A stretch of 64,000 bases of DNA from Balneolaceae bacterium UBA2956 (GCA_002348545.1 DEBM01000029.1:1-64000), one strand, 5' to 3'. Numbered from the stretch's first letter, positions 17,502 through 27,135 are shown. The notes: generated by a model not told the origin, from the sequence alone. Program-made: numbers and translations.

Positions 17502-17690
17502 CACTGTTATTTAAACATACGAAGCTTAAGCGTGGCGTGCATTAATTTAAGAAAATTAACTTCACATAGATGAAACACGATGTAGAGTTTGTATCTTTAA
17601 ATTTCGTAATAGTTCAGCATACGAGTGAGCATTAAAGCGACCCCAGAAATAGGCTAGCGGGGTAGTAAACTTTTTTATTTTCTACCGAAT

Positions 17691-17993
17691 ATGAGTATTA
17701 GAGCTCTTTTATTTGCAAGATTTACCTCGCTGCTTTCGGGCCCTTGTAGTATTGCTATGGTTATTGGGTTTGGGTCTCAGGCCACCAGTTTAACGGATTA
17801 CTTGGTTTATGGAGTTGCTGTATTTTTGACTGCTCTGTCAGCTTTTGTTTTACTTAGGATCGCACCGTGGTTGAACCAATTAATAGGGAAATCTGGTATG
17901 ACGGTGATTACCAGAATGATGGATTTTATTGCTCTAGCCATAGGCGTCCAGTTTATAATTAATGGTTTAGGACGCTTTTTTGATTGGGCTTAA
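17691..17993 (+). pseudogene. MarC-family membrane protein, N-terminally truncated remnant
   Basis: The 100 residues match the C-terminal half of MarC/YhgN-type proteins: a SGPCSIAMVIGFGSQA segment (normally GPGAIA), FVLLRIAPWLNQLIGKSGMTVITRMM and the terminal VQFIINGL. Full-length members have about 200 residues and six helices. Here only about three remain. In-frame codons upstream of ATG 17691 run only 12 codons to a stop at 17655 and show no MarC-like sequence, and other frames in 17450-17690 do not recover the N-terminal domain. It is most likely a deletion remnant. A functional half-size protein is possible but less likely. Confidence 0.6.
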
Positions 17994-18140
17994 CTTTTAA
18001 TCAATTCAAAAATGTGTAATTAATCGCCTTTTTTATTTGTGATTTCCCTCTTTTAGACCGAGTTTAAAGCCCTTATCATTAACTAAATTAACATTGTTCT
18101 GGAAACAATTGATCGCATATTAGCGGGTTTTTCATCCTTT

Positions 18141-19472
18141 ATGTGGGGTACGCCGTTAGTTGTACTTTTAGTAGGCGGAGGTCTATACTTTTTATTTTAT
18201 TCTCGATTTATCCCCTATCGATATTTTTTGCATGCCATAGAGGTCTTACGTGGTAAATACGATGATCCAAATGACCCTGGAGACATTAGTCATTTTGAAG
18301 CATTAGCGAGCGCTTTAGCTGCCACAGTAGGTATGGGTAATATAAGTGGAGTTGCCGTGGCTATTGCTGTTGGGGGGCCTGGCGCCGTCTTTTGGATGTG
18401 GGTGAGCGCCATAGTTGGTATGGCAACAAAGTTTTTCACTTGTACACTTTCTGTAATGTACCGAGGATATGATTCGGAGGGGCATTTGCAAGGAGGTACT
18501 ATGTACATTATCATCGAAGGATTGGGGAAAAAGTGGAAACCAATGGCAGTGCTTTTTGCGGTGGCGGGCCTATTTGGACCATTGCCTATTTTTCAGGCTA
18601 ACCAAGTCACCCAAATTGTACGCGATTTCTTACTCATTCCGAACGGAATTAGTGACCCAAATAATCATTTTAGCACGGATTTAATTAGTGGTTTAATAAT
18701 TTTGGCGGTGGTATCACTAGTCATTTTTGGTGGGATTAAACGAATTGGAAAGGTAGCGTCCAAAATGGTGCCGGCGATGGTGGTAATTTATGTTGGAAGT
18801 GTCGCCTACATATTGTTGGCACACTTGGATGTCCTAGGGGAATATCTAATATTGATTGTAACGGACGCGTTTACTGCAAATTCAGTAATGGGTGGCGCTG
18901 TGGGTGCGCTGATCATAACAGGGGTACGGAGAGCTGCTTTTTCTAACGAAGCAGGAATAGGCACGGCGACCTTAGCTCACGGGGCAGCAAAAACTAAGGA
19001 GCCGGTACGCGAGGGCTTGGTGGCTATGATGGGCCCATTCATTGATACATTAGTAGTCTGCACCATGACAGCTTTGGCTATTTTAGTGACAGGTGTCTGG
19101 ACCTCTGGTGATGTAAATGGGATAAGCTTGACTGCCTCAGCATTTCAAGAGGCCATGGGGCCCATTGGAGTGTATGTATTAATGCTATGCGTATTAATTT
19201 TTGCTTTTAGTTCTTTGTTCACCTATTCGTATTATAGTACTAAATGTCTAGGCTTCTTAGCGGGTGCTCACCGACAGAAATATTTCAATTATTTTTATGC
19301 AGCAGCCATCATTTTTGGGGCTGTAGCAACCATTGATGCGGTATTAAACTTTACTGATGGAATGTTTGCACTAATGGCTATACCAACAATGACTGCGACC
19401 ATTTTATTGTCTCCAAAGGTGATGAATGCTGCTCAGGACTATTTTGGTAGGATGAAAAATAAAACCCTTTAA
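18141..19472 (+). CDS. Alanine/glycine:cation symporter family protein (AGCS)
   Basis: This is a multi-spanning Na+- (or H+-) coupled amino-acid transporter of the AGCS family. The diagnostic segment VGMGNISGVAVAIAVGGPGAVFWMW is near residue 70, with the later FSNEAGIGTATLAHG segment and about ten hydrophobic helices. The coordinates use the first ATG (443 residues). The frame stays open upstream to 18087 and encodes residues typical of the family N-terminus (ETIDRILAGFSSFMWGTP), so translation probably begins at a non-AUG codon near 18093-18099 (ATT or CTG). A secreted zinc protease follows within 7-34 bases, suggesting peptide degradation coupled to amino-acid uptake. Confidence 0.93.
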   Translation: MWGTPLVVLLVGGGLYFLFYSRFIPYRYFLHAIEVLRGKYDDPNDPGDISHFEALASALAATVGMGNISGVAVAIAVGGPGAVFWMWVSAIVGMATKFFTCTLSVMYRGYDSEGHLQGGTMYIIIEGLGKKWKPMAVLFAVAGLFGPLPIFQANQVTQIVRDFLLIPNGISDPNNHFSTDLISGLIILAVVSLVIFGGIKRIGKVASKMVPAMVVIYVGSVAYILLAHLDVLGEYLILIVTDAFTANSVMGGAVGALIITGVRRAAFSNEAGIGTATLAHGAAKTKEPVREGLVAMMGPFIDTLVVCTMTALAILVTGVWTSGDVNGISLTASAFQEAMGPIGVYVLMLCVLIFAFSSLFTYSYYSTKCLGFLAGAHRQKYFNYFYAAAIIFGAVATIDAVLNFTDGMFALMAIPTMTATILLSPKVMNAAQDYFGRMKNKTL

Positions 19473-19506
19473 GTTTACATTGACCCTAATACAAAACCGT
19501 TTGACT

Positions 19507-22026
19507 ATGTGGAACAATCATTCAATAACTGTTGAGTCTAACTCACTAATATTTACCAGAAAAAGGCAACTTTCCGTTTATAAGTCCGGTATAAAGCTAT
19601 TATTTCTTTTGATATTTCAACTGCTATTTACAGGAGTTATTTATGGTCAAAATATCTTGGACAAGGTGGGAGAATTAGAAGCCACAGAAGGGTTTTTCAC
19701 CTATTATTTCGATGAAGATGAGGATAAACTTTGGTTAAGGGTAGACGAGTTAAATCAGGAATTTTTATACGCTAACTATTTAGCTGCAGGAGTTGGCTCT
19801 AATGATATAGGCTTGGATCGATCTCAACAAGGCGGTGAGCGAGTGGTATATTTCGAAAAAAGAGGGTCAAAATTATTACTTATCCAACCTAACCTGCGGT
19901 ATGTAGCCCAGTCAGAGAACGAGTTAGAAAAAAAGTCGGTTCGGGAAGCCTTTGCATCGTCGGTATTGTACGGTTTTCCTATTGAAGCCGAAGAAAAGGG
20001 AACATATTTAATTGATTTAACCCCTTTTTTGATGCGAGACGCTCATGGTGTTACCAATCGGTTACGAGGAATGCGGGAAGGTTCTTACAGTTTAGATAAA
20101 AGCCGTTCTGCGCTTTATCCAGAAGGAACCTTCAACTTCCCTAAGAACACCGAATTCGAAACAATGCTTACCTTCACCGGGAGTAACCCCGGCCGTGAAG
20201 TACGATCAGTGGTACCCGATCCGTCGGCAATTACCATTCGGCAACATCACTCATTTATTGAGCTTCCAGATGATGATTATACCCCAAGAGTCTATGATCC
20301 TAGAGCAGGTTATTATCCAACGACCTTTATGGATTATGCCGCGCCGATTGAACAGGATATGGCGGTTCGCTTTATTAATCGGCATAGGCTAAAGAAAAAA
20401 GATCCAACGTCTGAAGTGAGTGAACCTGTTAAACCAATCATCTATTATTTAGATAACGGAACTCCAGAGCCTGTACGATCAGCCTTGTTGGATGGCGCTC
20501 GTTGGTGGAACCAGGCTTTTGAGGCCATAGGGTATAAGGATGCTTTTCAAGTAAAAGTATTGCCCAATGATGCTCACCCTCTAGACATCCGATACAATGT
20601 TATTAACTGGGTGCACCGCTCCACTCGTGGGTGGTCTTATGGAGGGTCTGTGGTCGATCCTCGAAGCGGCGAAATTATTAAAGGCAATGTTCTTTTGGGC
20701 TCATTACGAGTGCGACAGGATTACATGATTGCTACTGGGTTATTGGCTCCATTTAGCGAACAATCAGAAAGCGAGGGGTTGCTGGAAAACCTAGCTGATT
20801 CGCCGATGATGGATATGGCCTTGGCGCGAATACGACAGCTCTCTGCGCACGAAGTAGGTCACACTCTAGGTATTTATCACAATTTTGCTTCAAGTGCGAA
20901 CAATCGGGCATCTGTTATGGATTACCCACATCCTAAGGTGGATATTATTGATGGAGAATTAAATCTTGATGACGCATACGACACAACGATTGGCGCTTGG
21001 GATAAAGTAACCATCGCCTATGGATACCAGGATTTTCCAGAGAATGTGGATGAAATTAAGGCGTTGAATGAGCTACTTGAGCAAGCTCATTCAAGTGGAT
21101 TAGATTATATTTCTGACAATGACGCACGCCCACAAGGCGGGTCACATCCAACAGCGCACTTATGGGATTATGGACATGATCCCACTGAACAGCTGGGTCA
21201 TATTTTAGAGGTACGAGACATAGCCCTTACACAATTTGGTATGGCAAATTTACCGATAGGCCGCCCAACTTCTTATTTAGAGGACGTGTTAGTGCCCATT
21301 TATTTTTTTCACCGATACCAAGTAGAAGGTACAGTGAAGTTAATTGGGGGCATGGATTATGCCTACAAAATCAAAGGTGATAATCAGCCCAATCCTGGTA
21401 TTGTTCGCGCAAGCGCTCAACGAAATGCCTTACAAGCGGTGCTTTCTACTTTAGAGCCAGAGGTTTTGGCCCTCCCGCCCTCGCTACTCGATTTGATACC
21501 CCCGCGTCCTGCCGGCCTCCCTTCGACCAGAGAATTATTCAAGGGTAGGACGGGTCCATCTTTAGATGCATTGGGTATTGCACAATCTTCTGCAAATATG
21601 ACTCTAGAGTTGTTATTGCACCCAGATAGAGCAAATCGACTGGTCGAATATGGTGCACGAGATAATAATTTGAGTCTTCAGGAAACTCTTGATGCTCTAC
21701 TAACCGTCACCTGGGGTAAAGAAGAATCTCAGAGCTATAAAGGAGCTATTCAGGAGGTAGTTAATTATGAGGTGATACGTCATATGATTGCCTTGCATGC
21801 CTCAAGCCAGTCTAGTCCACTTACCAAAGCAATTGTGCTCGATAAACTAGAATCCGTTGCAGCTATGATGGAAGGATTCATGCGACCAATGGCTAGGCAA
21901 GCAGCGCTCATGATAGATCAATATTTTAAAGAACCCACCATTTTCCAAGCTTCCCCCGCATTGGGTATACCTCCTGGTTCTCCAATAGGTTCGGATTGGA
22001 TGCGGTATTGTAGCACTGATTTTTAA
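19507..22026 (+). CDS. Secreted zinc-dependent metalloprotease (DUF5117/DUF4953 family)
   Basis: This protein has about 839 residues and a signal segment (KLLFLLIFQLLFTGVIYGQ). A DUF5117-like N-terminal region begins at VGELEATEGFFTYYF. The metzincin zinc site HEVGHTLGIYHNF is encoded at 20848 onward and gives HExxHxxGxxH. The Met-turn-like VMDYPHP follows about 15 residues later, and then a DUF4953-type C-terminal region. It is likely an exported or periplasmic protease of the type abundant in Bacteroidota and other marine heterotrophs. The start is uncertain: ATG 19507 is listed, while TTG 19480 would place the gene only 7 bases after the symporter stop. The signal peptide is preserved either way. 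Confidence 0.88.
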   Translation: MWNNHSITVESNSLIFTRKRQLSVYKSGIKLLFLLIFQLLFTGVIYGQNILDKVGELEATEGFFTYYFDEDEDKLWLRVDELNQEFLYANYLAAGVGSNDIGLDRSQQGGERVVYFEKRGSKLLLIQPNLRYVAQSENELEKKSVREAFASSVLYGFPIEAEEKGTYLIDLTPFLMRDAHGVTNRLRGMREGSYSLDKSRSALYPEGTFNFPKNTEFETMLTFTGSNPGREVRSVVPDPSAITIRQHHSFIELPDDDYTPRVYDPRAGYYPTTFMDYAAPIEQDMAVRFINRHRLKKKDPTSEVSEPVKPIIYYLDNGTPEPVRSALLDGARWWNQAFEAIGYKDAFQVKVLPNDAHPLDIRYNVINWVHRSTRGWSYGGSVVDPRSGEIIKGNVLLGSLRVRQDYMIATGLLAPFSEQSESEGLLENLADSPMMDMALARIRQLSAHEVGHTLGIYHNFASSANNRASVMDYPHPKVDIIDGELNLDDAYDTTIGAWDKVTIAYGYQDFPENVDEIKALNELLEQAHSSGLDYISDNDARPQGGSHPTAHLWDYGHDPTEQLGHILEVRDIALTQFGMANLPIGRPTSYLEDVLVPIYFFHRYQVEGTVKLIGGMDYAYKIKGDNQPNPGIVRASAQRNALQAVLSTLEPEVLALPPSLLDLIPPRPAGLPSTRELFKGRTGPSLDALGIAQSSANMTLELLLHPDRANRLVEYGARDNNLSLQETLDALLTVTWGKEESQSYKGAIQEVVNYEVIRHMIALHASSQSSPLTKAIVLDKLESVAAMMEGFMRPMARQAALMIDQYFKEPTIFQASPALGIPPGSPIGSDWMRYCSTDF

Positions 22027-22373
22027 CAAAAAAATAAGATTATGAAAAGCAAATCATGAACAGCCTCATTTCAGTGTGTATAAATCAAGCACCCAAGAAC
22101 AGCAGCGATAAAAATTAAAATATCGTGGCGCCTTTTTTGAACTGTCTTGGTCAGTGCAAAGGCCACTAAATATTATGCCGTTTCAAATTATGACTTTCAA
22201 GACAGCAGTAGAATGTTTGGGCCAAAACCACGCCATACTATCAAGTAAGCTTTCATTGTATACTTACTAAATAATCAAGAATAGAGGCTTGATTTATAGT
22301 GCATAAGTTTGGGAGGTAGTTGTGCTTTTCTTTTGTGTTAACACCATTCAGGGGAAAACTGTATCTTTGATGA
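22027..22373. other. Intergenic region before argS with promoter-like elements
   Basis: No coding sequence or RNA gene is visible. Near the end lie the palindrome GTGTTAACAC (22335-22344) and a TATCTTTG box (22362-22369), described separately. The remainder is AT-rich without obvious repeats. No convincing terminator follows the protease gene. Confidence 0.45.
22335..22369 (+). promoter_or_regulatory. Candidate argS promoter with Bacteroidota-type -7 box and palindrome
   Basis: TATCTTTG at 22362-22369 matches the TAnnTTTG -7 element of Bacteroidota primary sigma factors. It lies only 4 bases before the argS ATG, so transcription would start at or beside the start codon. A 10-bp palindrome GTGTTAACAC (22335-22344) occupies the spacer/-33 zone. 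A clear -33 TTTG at the right distance is not seen (the nearest TTG is a few bases too far), so confidence is moderate. Confidence 0.4.
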
Positions 22374-24011
22374 ATGAACAGTTACATCTATAACTTACTT
22401 GATAAAGCCTTATCGGAACTTGATATATCTGAGCTGCCAGAGATTCAATTAGAAACTCCTAAAATTGCCGAACATGGCGATTTATCTACCAATATTGCCC
22501 TGCTACTAGCAAAGCCGTTATGTCAAAGCCCTCGTGCTATTGCGCAGCAACTGCTCAATGATATGCCATTAGACCCACAGGTGTTGGAAGCTATCGAAAT
22601 TGCAGGGCCTGGCTTCATAAACTTTCGGTTTGCAAAGGAGTATGTCTATCAAAAATTAAGGGCAATAATTGAAGAGGGTTTAAAATTTGGTAAAACTGAA
22701 TCTAAAAAAGGTCACCGGGTTCAAATAGAGTTTGTGAGCGCAAATCCAACTGGCCCCTTGACCGTAGGTCATGGAAGAAATGCGGTATTAGGGGATACCA
22801 TTGCTCGTTTAATGGAATGGACTGGGGCATCCGTTGATCGGGAGTACTATTTCAATGATGCAGGACGTCAAATGAGGGTATTAGGCCAAAGTGTACAAAC
22901 CCGGTACCAACAGTTATTAGGACAAACAGCGGAACTACCAGAAGGAGGGTATGAGGGAGCTTACATTATTGATATTGCTAAAGGATTAGTTGAAAAATAT
23001 GGCGATCAGTGGAAAAGAAAAGGGTGGGAATCATTCAAAAAAGTAGCTCAAAAAGCCATATTTACGGATATAAGTCAGACTTTGGAGCGGATGAATATCC
23101 ATATGGATAGTTTCTTTAATGAATTTAAATTGTATGAGAATGGAGAGATAGAGAAAGTCCTTACGGAGCTAAAAGAAAAGCGGTTGATCTATGAAGCAGA
23201 TGGAGCAACATGGTTTAAAACTACAGAGTTTGGCAAAGAAAAAGATACTGTATTGGTGAAAAATACCGGCGAGCCAACATATCGTCTTCCAGATATTGCC
23301 TATCATGCTAACAAATTAAATAGAGGCTACGATGAATGCGTGGATGTCTTTGGAGCAGATCATATCGCAACATATCCAGATGTATTATCTGCATTACAAG
23401 CGTTGGGTTATGATGAAAAACGAATACGGGTTATAGTTTATCAATTTGTGACCTTAGTCAAAGAAGGTCAACCCTTTAAAATGAGTACACGGAAAGCTAA
23501 TTTTGTGACCTTAGACGAATTAATGGACGAGGTAGGACCAGATGTTACCCGTTTTTTCTTCTTAATGAGGTCTCCGAATACTCATTTGGAATTTGACATA
23601 GGACAAGCTAAAGAGGCTGGTGAGAAGAACCCAGTATTTTATCTTCAGTATGCACATGCGCGTATTCACAGTATTTTACGGAAAGCGGAAGAAGAATATG
23701 GCATCCCTCCAAAAATCCCCACTTTTGACCAGCTAAAACCATTAGGCCATGCTTCGGAGCTAGCCCTAATAAAAACACTTTTTAAGTTACCAAAAGCGAT
23801 TGAAAGTGCTGCCAATGCTTTTGAGCCCCACCGCTTAATCAATTATTTGAACGAAGTAGCAACCGACTTCACCTCATTTTATCATGATTGTAGAATTATG
23901 GGTGTTGAACAAGAATGTGCTCAAGCCCGAGTGCTTTTGGCTAGGCAAACCGCTAGGGTTTTATATAATGGGTTGGGCATATTAGGTATCCACGCGCCCG
24001 AAAAAATGTGA
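22374..24011 (+). CDS. argS: Arginyl-tRNA synthetase
   Basis: ArgS charges tRNA-Arg. The class I signature appears as VGHGRN at about 131-136, just after SANPTGPLT, and the KMSKS-equivalent KMSTRKAN lies near residue 369. The N-terminal Add1 domain (HGDLSTNIALLLAK) and the C-terminal DALR anticodon-binding domain (FEPHRLINYLNEVATDFTSFYHDCRI) are both present. The length of 545 residues is normal. A promoter-like box ends 4 bases before the ATG at 22374. The gene is convergent with a methyltransferase gene 41 bases downstream. Confidence 0.97.
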   Translation: MNSYIYNLLDKALSELDISELPEIQLETPKIAEHGDLSTNIALLLAKPLCQSPRAIAQQLLNDMPLDPQVLEAIEIAGPGFINFRFAKEYVYQKLRAIIEEGLKFGKTESKKGHRVQIEFVSANPTGPLTVGHGRNAVLGDTIARLMEWTGASVDREYYFNDAGRQMRVLGQSVQTRYQQLLGQTAELPEGGYEGAYIIDIAKGLVEKYGDQWKRKGWESFKKVAQKAIFTDISQTLERMNIHMDSFFNEFKLYENGEIEKVLTELKEKRLIYEADGATWFKTTEFGKEKDTVLVKNTGEPTYRLPDIAYHANKLNRGYDECVDVFGADHIATYPDVLSALQALGYDEKRIRVIVYQFVTLVKEGQPFKMSTRKANFVTLDELMDEVGPDVTRFFFLMRSPNTHLEFDIGQAKEAGEKNPVFYLQYAHARIHSILRKAEEEYGIPPKIPTFDQLKPLGHASELALIKTLFKLPKAIESAANAFEPHRLINYLNEVATDFTSFYHDCRIMGVEQECAQARVLLARQTARVLYNGLGILGIHAPEKM

Positions 24012-24052
24012 GTCTTTATTTGTGAGTTAGACCCACAACTAAGACCTGGTAC

Positions 24053-24847
24053 TTAGCTTAGCAACGCGAATGCTACAATACCTTTTGTTTCTATTCTATT
24101 TATTGTAAAACCAGCCCCTTTAAACATTTTTTTAGATTCCTTATAAGTCCAAAAATGTAAGCCAGCTAGCGAACTAGACTCTTGGGCTACACGCCCTAAC
24201 CAATTGGTGCTTTTCAATAAAAACATGATGAAGAAACGCCCATTGATTCGTAATACTCTTCGTATTTCAGTGAGCACCTGAGCTGCGTTGGATACCTCGT
24301 TTAAGGTCCCTCCCATAGCAACTATATCGAAAGTATCATTAAAAAAAGGAATTTGACGGGCGTCGGCTTGCAACAAAAACAAGTCAATTTTTTCGTTTAC
24401 TGCTTTCTCACGAGCTTTTTTAAGCATAGGATAAGAAAGATCCAGTGCCACCGTTTGTGTGCCGAGTTCAAAATCTTGCAAAGTTCTTGCATATAAGGCG
24501 GTGGAGCAACCTACATCTAAAATGGTTTCTCCGCTTGAGGGCCTTGTCCAATCTAGGAGCAGTTTTTTTTCCTCATTTAGGCTAAAATCTTCACCACTTA
24601 GAAGACTTATTGAGCGTCTTCTCCATAGAGCCTCATATAATTGTGCTGTTACGGAAATATGATTTGAAAGTTGAGCAAGCGTATCAAAAGATTGTTTATT
24701 TTCAACTAGTTGAACAATGTTATGTTTAATAGAAAAGGGCTGCTCATCTTCCGCATAAATAGAGCCGTTCAATGGAGCTCTTAGTTGCGCAGCCTCTGCA
24801 GGGAGTTCTAAAGAAAGGCATTTATTGTGCGGAGCACGAAGTTCCAA
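24053..24847 (-). CDS. Class I SAM-dependent methyltransferase with degenerate Trm112-like N-terminus
   Basis: A Rossmann-type methyltransferase core spans about residues 95-225. Motif I is ILDVGCSTALYA and the post-motif region is DLSYPMLKKAREKA, with QADARQIPFFNDTFDIVAMGGTLNEV after it (Methyltransf_11 type). The first 60 residues recall the small Trm112/UPF0434 domain (the IKHNIVQLV segment in place of the usual YPI-GIP), but its cysteines are not paired. The product and substrate are unknown. Candidates include small-molecule or quinone methylation. The gene stands alone in transcription, 165 bases upstream of the SAM hydrolase-type gene on the same strand. Confidence 0.8.
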   Translation of the reverse strand: MELRAPHNKCLSLELPAEAAQLRAPLNGSIYAEDEQPFSIKHNIVQLVENKQSFDTLAQLSNHISVTAQLYEALWRRRSISLLSGEDFSLNEEKKLLLDWTRPSSGETILDVGCSTALYARTLQDFELGTQTVALDLSYPMLKKAREKAVNEKIDLFLLQADARQIPFFNDTFDIVAMGGTLNEVSNAAQVLTEIRRVLRINGRFFIMFLLKSTNWLGRVAQESSSLAGLHFWTYKESKKMFKGAGFTINRIETKGIVAFALLS

Positions 24848-25012
24848 TGATGTCGTATTTATTTGAAAATTGAGGTTTAATAGATTTATTAAATCATAGA
24901 TATCATCCAGCAGTAGGTCTGTGAGGCGCAGCCATTAACGTCGCGAATGTCATATCCTTTGAACTGGATAAGTAGTTATCCGTTAAATTAAACATATTAA
25001 GAAGGCCAATGG

Positions 25013-25801
25013 TTATTTTTGTAAGACTAGTGAAATTTGCGTGCCTTTATCTACACTTAACATTTCCGCGGCGTTACCTCGATTTATGCTTATTTCCATC
25101 ATTCCGGAGCTACTAACAAAGGCGGCAGGTTCTCCCGGGGCGACGTCCTCAAAGGTATTTACCAAGTGGTCAATCATTGTGTTTCCAACGTATATACGCA
25201 CTTTTCTACGGCCAATAGTATTTTCAATCAACTCTTCAGATATGTTAGTAATTAGGTTTCCAAAACGATCTATGTGAATTACCCACCCCTGTAAACCATC
25301 TTTATCCCCTATAGGTACAGCCCAATGGTAACTAACTAAATCACTAATAGGGTCTCCAAGCTCTTCCAAGCCCACACCCGTAGCTAAATGAGCCGCAATT
25401 GGCGAAAATATATCGCGGCCATGAAAGGTTCTTGAGCGAATATCTCTCCAGTAATTTGGGTTGTTTAATTTATATGCCCTGCAGTTATATTTCTCAAAAA
25501 GAAGCGAAAAAATCCCGTTATCTGGGCCTACAAATATTTGGTCATTTACTTCTAGGGCAAGGGGATTTCTATCGGTACCGACTCCGGGGTCAACTATTAC
25601 CAAATGAATACTTTTTTTTGGAAATAGAAAAGCTGCATTCCGGATAACCCATGCCCCCGCCATAATATCTTGTGGCGGTATTTCATGAGATATGTCAACA
25701 AACCGGGCACTAGGAGCAATACCAAGCATGACAGCTTTCATGGCGCTTACGTAGTGGTCTTGAAGCCCAAAATCAGTTGTTAGGGTAATTATTTTGCCCA
25801 T
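25013..25801 (-). CDS. S-adenosyl-L-methionine hydroxide adenosyltransferase (DUF62)
   Basis: This 262-residue protein belongs to the SAM hydroxide adenosyltransferase/fluorinase/chlorinase family. Typical members hydrolyse SAM to adenosine and methionine. Family landmarks are TLTTDFGLQDHYV at about 6-18, VDISHEIPPQDI, HLVIVDPGVGT and FVGPDNGIFS, plus the C-terminal domain with DRFGNLITNI. Nothing suggests the halogenase subgroup. The physiological role of these enzymes is poorly understood. It follows dnaN on the same strand with a 35-base gap, so the two may be cotranscribed. Confidence 0.92.
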   Translation of the reverse strand: MGKIITLTTDFGLQDHYVSAMKAVMLGIAPSARFVDISHEIPPQDIMAGAWVIRNAAFLFPKKSIHLVIVDPGVGTDRNPLALEVNDQIFVGPDNGIFSLLFEKYNCRAYKLNNPNYWRDIRSRTFHGRDIFSPIAAHLATGVGLEELGDPISDLVSYHWAVPIGDKDGLQGWVIHIDRFGNLITNISEELIENTIGRRKVRIYVGNTMIDHLVNTFEDVAPGEPAAFVSSSGMMEISINRGNAAEMLSVDKGTQISLVLQK

Positions 25802-25836
25802 AGATGTACTAGGAGCGGAAAGGGTTCATGGCAGCT

Positions 25837-26952
25837 CTAGCTATAGCTATTTAACATAACCGGCATAACCAACATTAACATCTCTTCGCTTTTGTCATTT
25901 TGTGTGGGTTTTACAATTCCTGCCTTGTTTGGAGAAGAAAACTCAAAGCTTACTTCATCGCCATCGATATTTTGTAGTACATCGGATAAGTATTTAGCAT
26001 TAAAACCAATTTCCATGGATTCATTATTGTAATCACAATTAATGGTTTCTTTAGCCTCACTACTCATGTCTAAATCTTCTGCGCGAATGGTCAATTTATC
26101 TGTATCTAGTTGTAGACGAATTTGTCGGGTGGTACTACTTGAAAATATAGAAACCCGTTTAACGGTTGATAACATTTGGTCTTTGCTAATAGACAAATAC
26201 TTATCATTGTCTCGAGGAATTACTGATTCGTAATTAGGATATTGTTCGTTTATTAAGCGCGTTATTAATTGGGTAGAGCCGCATTTAAAACTTACATGAT
26301 CTTGATTTACTTGTATGGTAGTTGACTCATCGGAGATACTCTTTTGGATTAATGCCAGCGCTTTATCAGGAACAATAAAGGATTGTTCTTTTACGGTAGT
26401 CATTTCAGTGGTACTGTACTTAACCAACCGATGGCCATCGGTTGAAACAAATTGAGTGGAATTAGGGCCAAGCTGAAAATTGACACCCATCATCGCGGGA
26501 CGTAAGTCATCGTTGGACACAGCAAAAAGTGTTTTAGCAATAGCTTGTTGAACAACTTTTGTATGAACTTCAATGGTGGTTCCATCCATTAAGTCAGGTA
26601 CTTCAGGGAAGTCATCGGCATTATCACCCGCTAGTTTATAGGTTCCTTTATCAGTTTTGAATAAAATACTGTTACGGTCGTCTACCTCAAAAAAGACCGT
26701 TATGTTGGGGAGTTGGCGAAGAGTTTCCAGAAGTCGTCTTGCAGGTATTGCTATAGAACCGGGCTCTTCAATATCTGCCTCTACACGCTGCATAATGGAG
26801 ATTTCTAAATCGGTGGCACTTAATTTTATACTACCCTCTTCACTCTTAAATAGGATTGTTTCTAAAATAGGCAAGGTTGCTTTATTTGGAACGGCACCAA
26901 TTACGGTGGAGAGGCCCTTGTTGAGTTCGCTACTGGATACAGAAAATTTCAT
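25837..26952 (-). CDS. dnaN: DNA polymerase III beta subunit (sliding clamp)
   Basis: The 371-residue protein has the three-fold repeated clamp architecture. It begins MKFSVSSSELNKGLSTVIGAVPNKATLPILETIL and ends LMLVMPVML, close to the family C-terminus. The usual partners dnaA, recF and gyrB are absent. Here it sits upstream of a SAM hydroxide adenosyltransferase gene. The ATG start at 26952 is unambiguous. Its 180-base upstream region separates it from the divergent PorQ-like gene, so both probably have promoters there. Confidence 0.97.
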   Translation of the reverse strand: MKFSVSSSELNKGLSTVIGAVPNKATLPILETILFKSEEGSIKLSATDLEISIMQRVEADIEEPGSIAIPARRLLETLRQLPNITVFFEVDDRNSILFKTDKGTYKLAGDNADDFPEVPDLMDGTTIEVHTKVVQQAIAKTLFAVSNDDLRPAMMGVNFQLGPNSTQFVSTDGHRLVKYSTTEMTTVKEQSFIVPDKALALIQKSISDESTTIQVNQDHVSFKCGSTQLITRLINEQYPNYESVIPRDNDKYLSISKDQMLSTVKRVSIFSSSTTRQIRLQLDTDKLTIRAEDLDMSSEAKETINCDYNNESMEIGFNAKYLSDVLQNIDGDEVSFEFSSPNKAGIVKPTQNDKSEEMLMLVMPVMLNSYS

Positions 26953-27135
26953 AAATAGTTGAATTATAGGGATTTGTTCGACGGTTTAGCGGTTGGATTG
27001 CCCTTTCCAACATATGTGCTTATACTAAGAAAATACGGTACTCTCTGCAACAAATTACCGTGCATTTTTACGAATTCACTTTTGAGCATTTTATATCTTT
27101 ATTAATTAGGTATAAAAACAATAAACCACATCATT

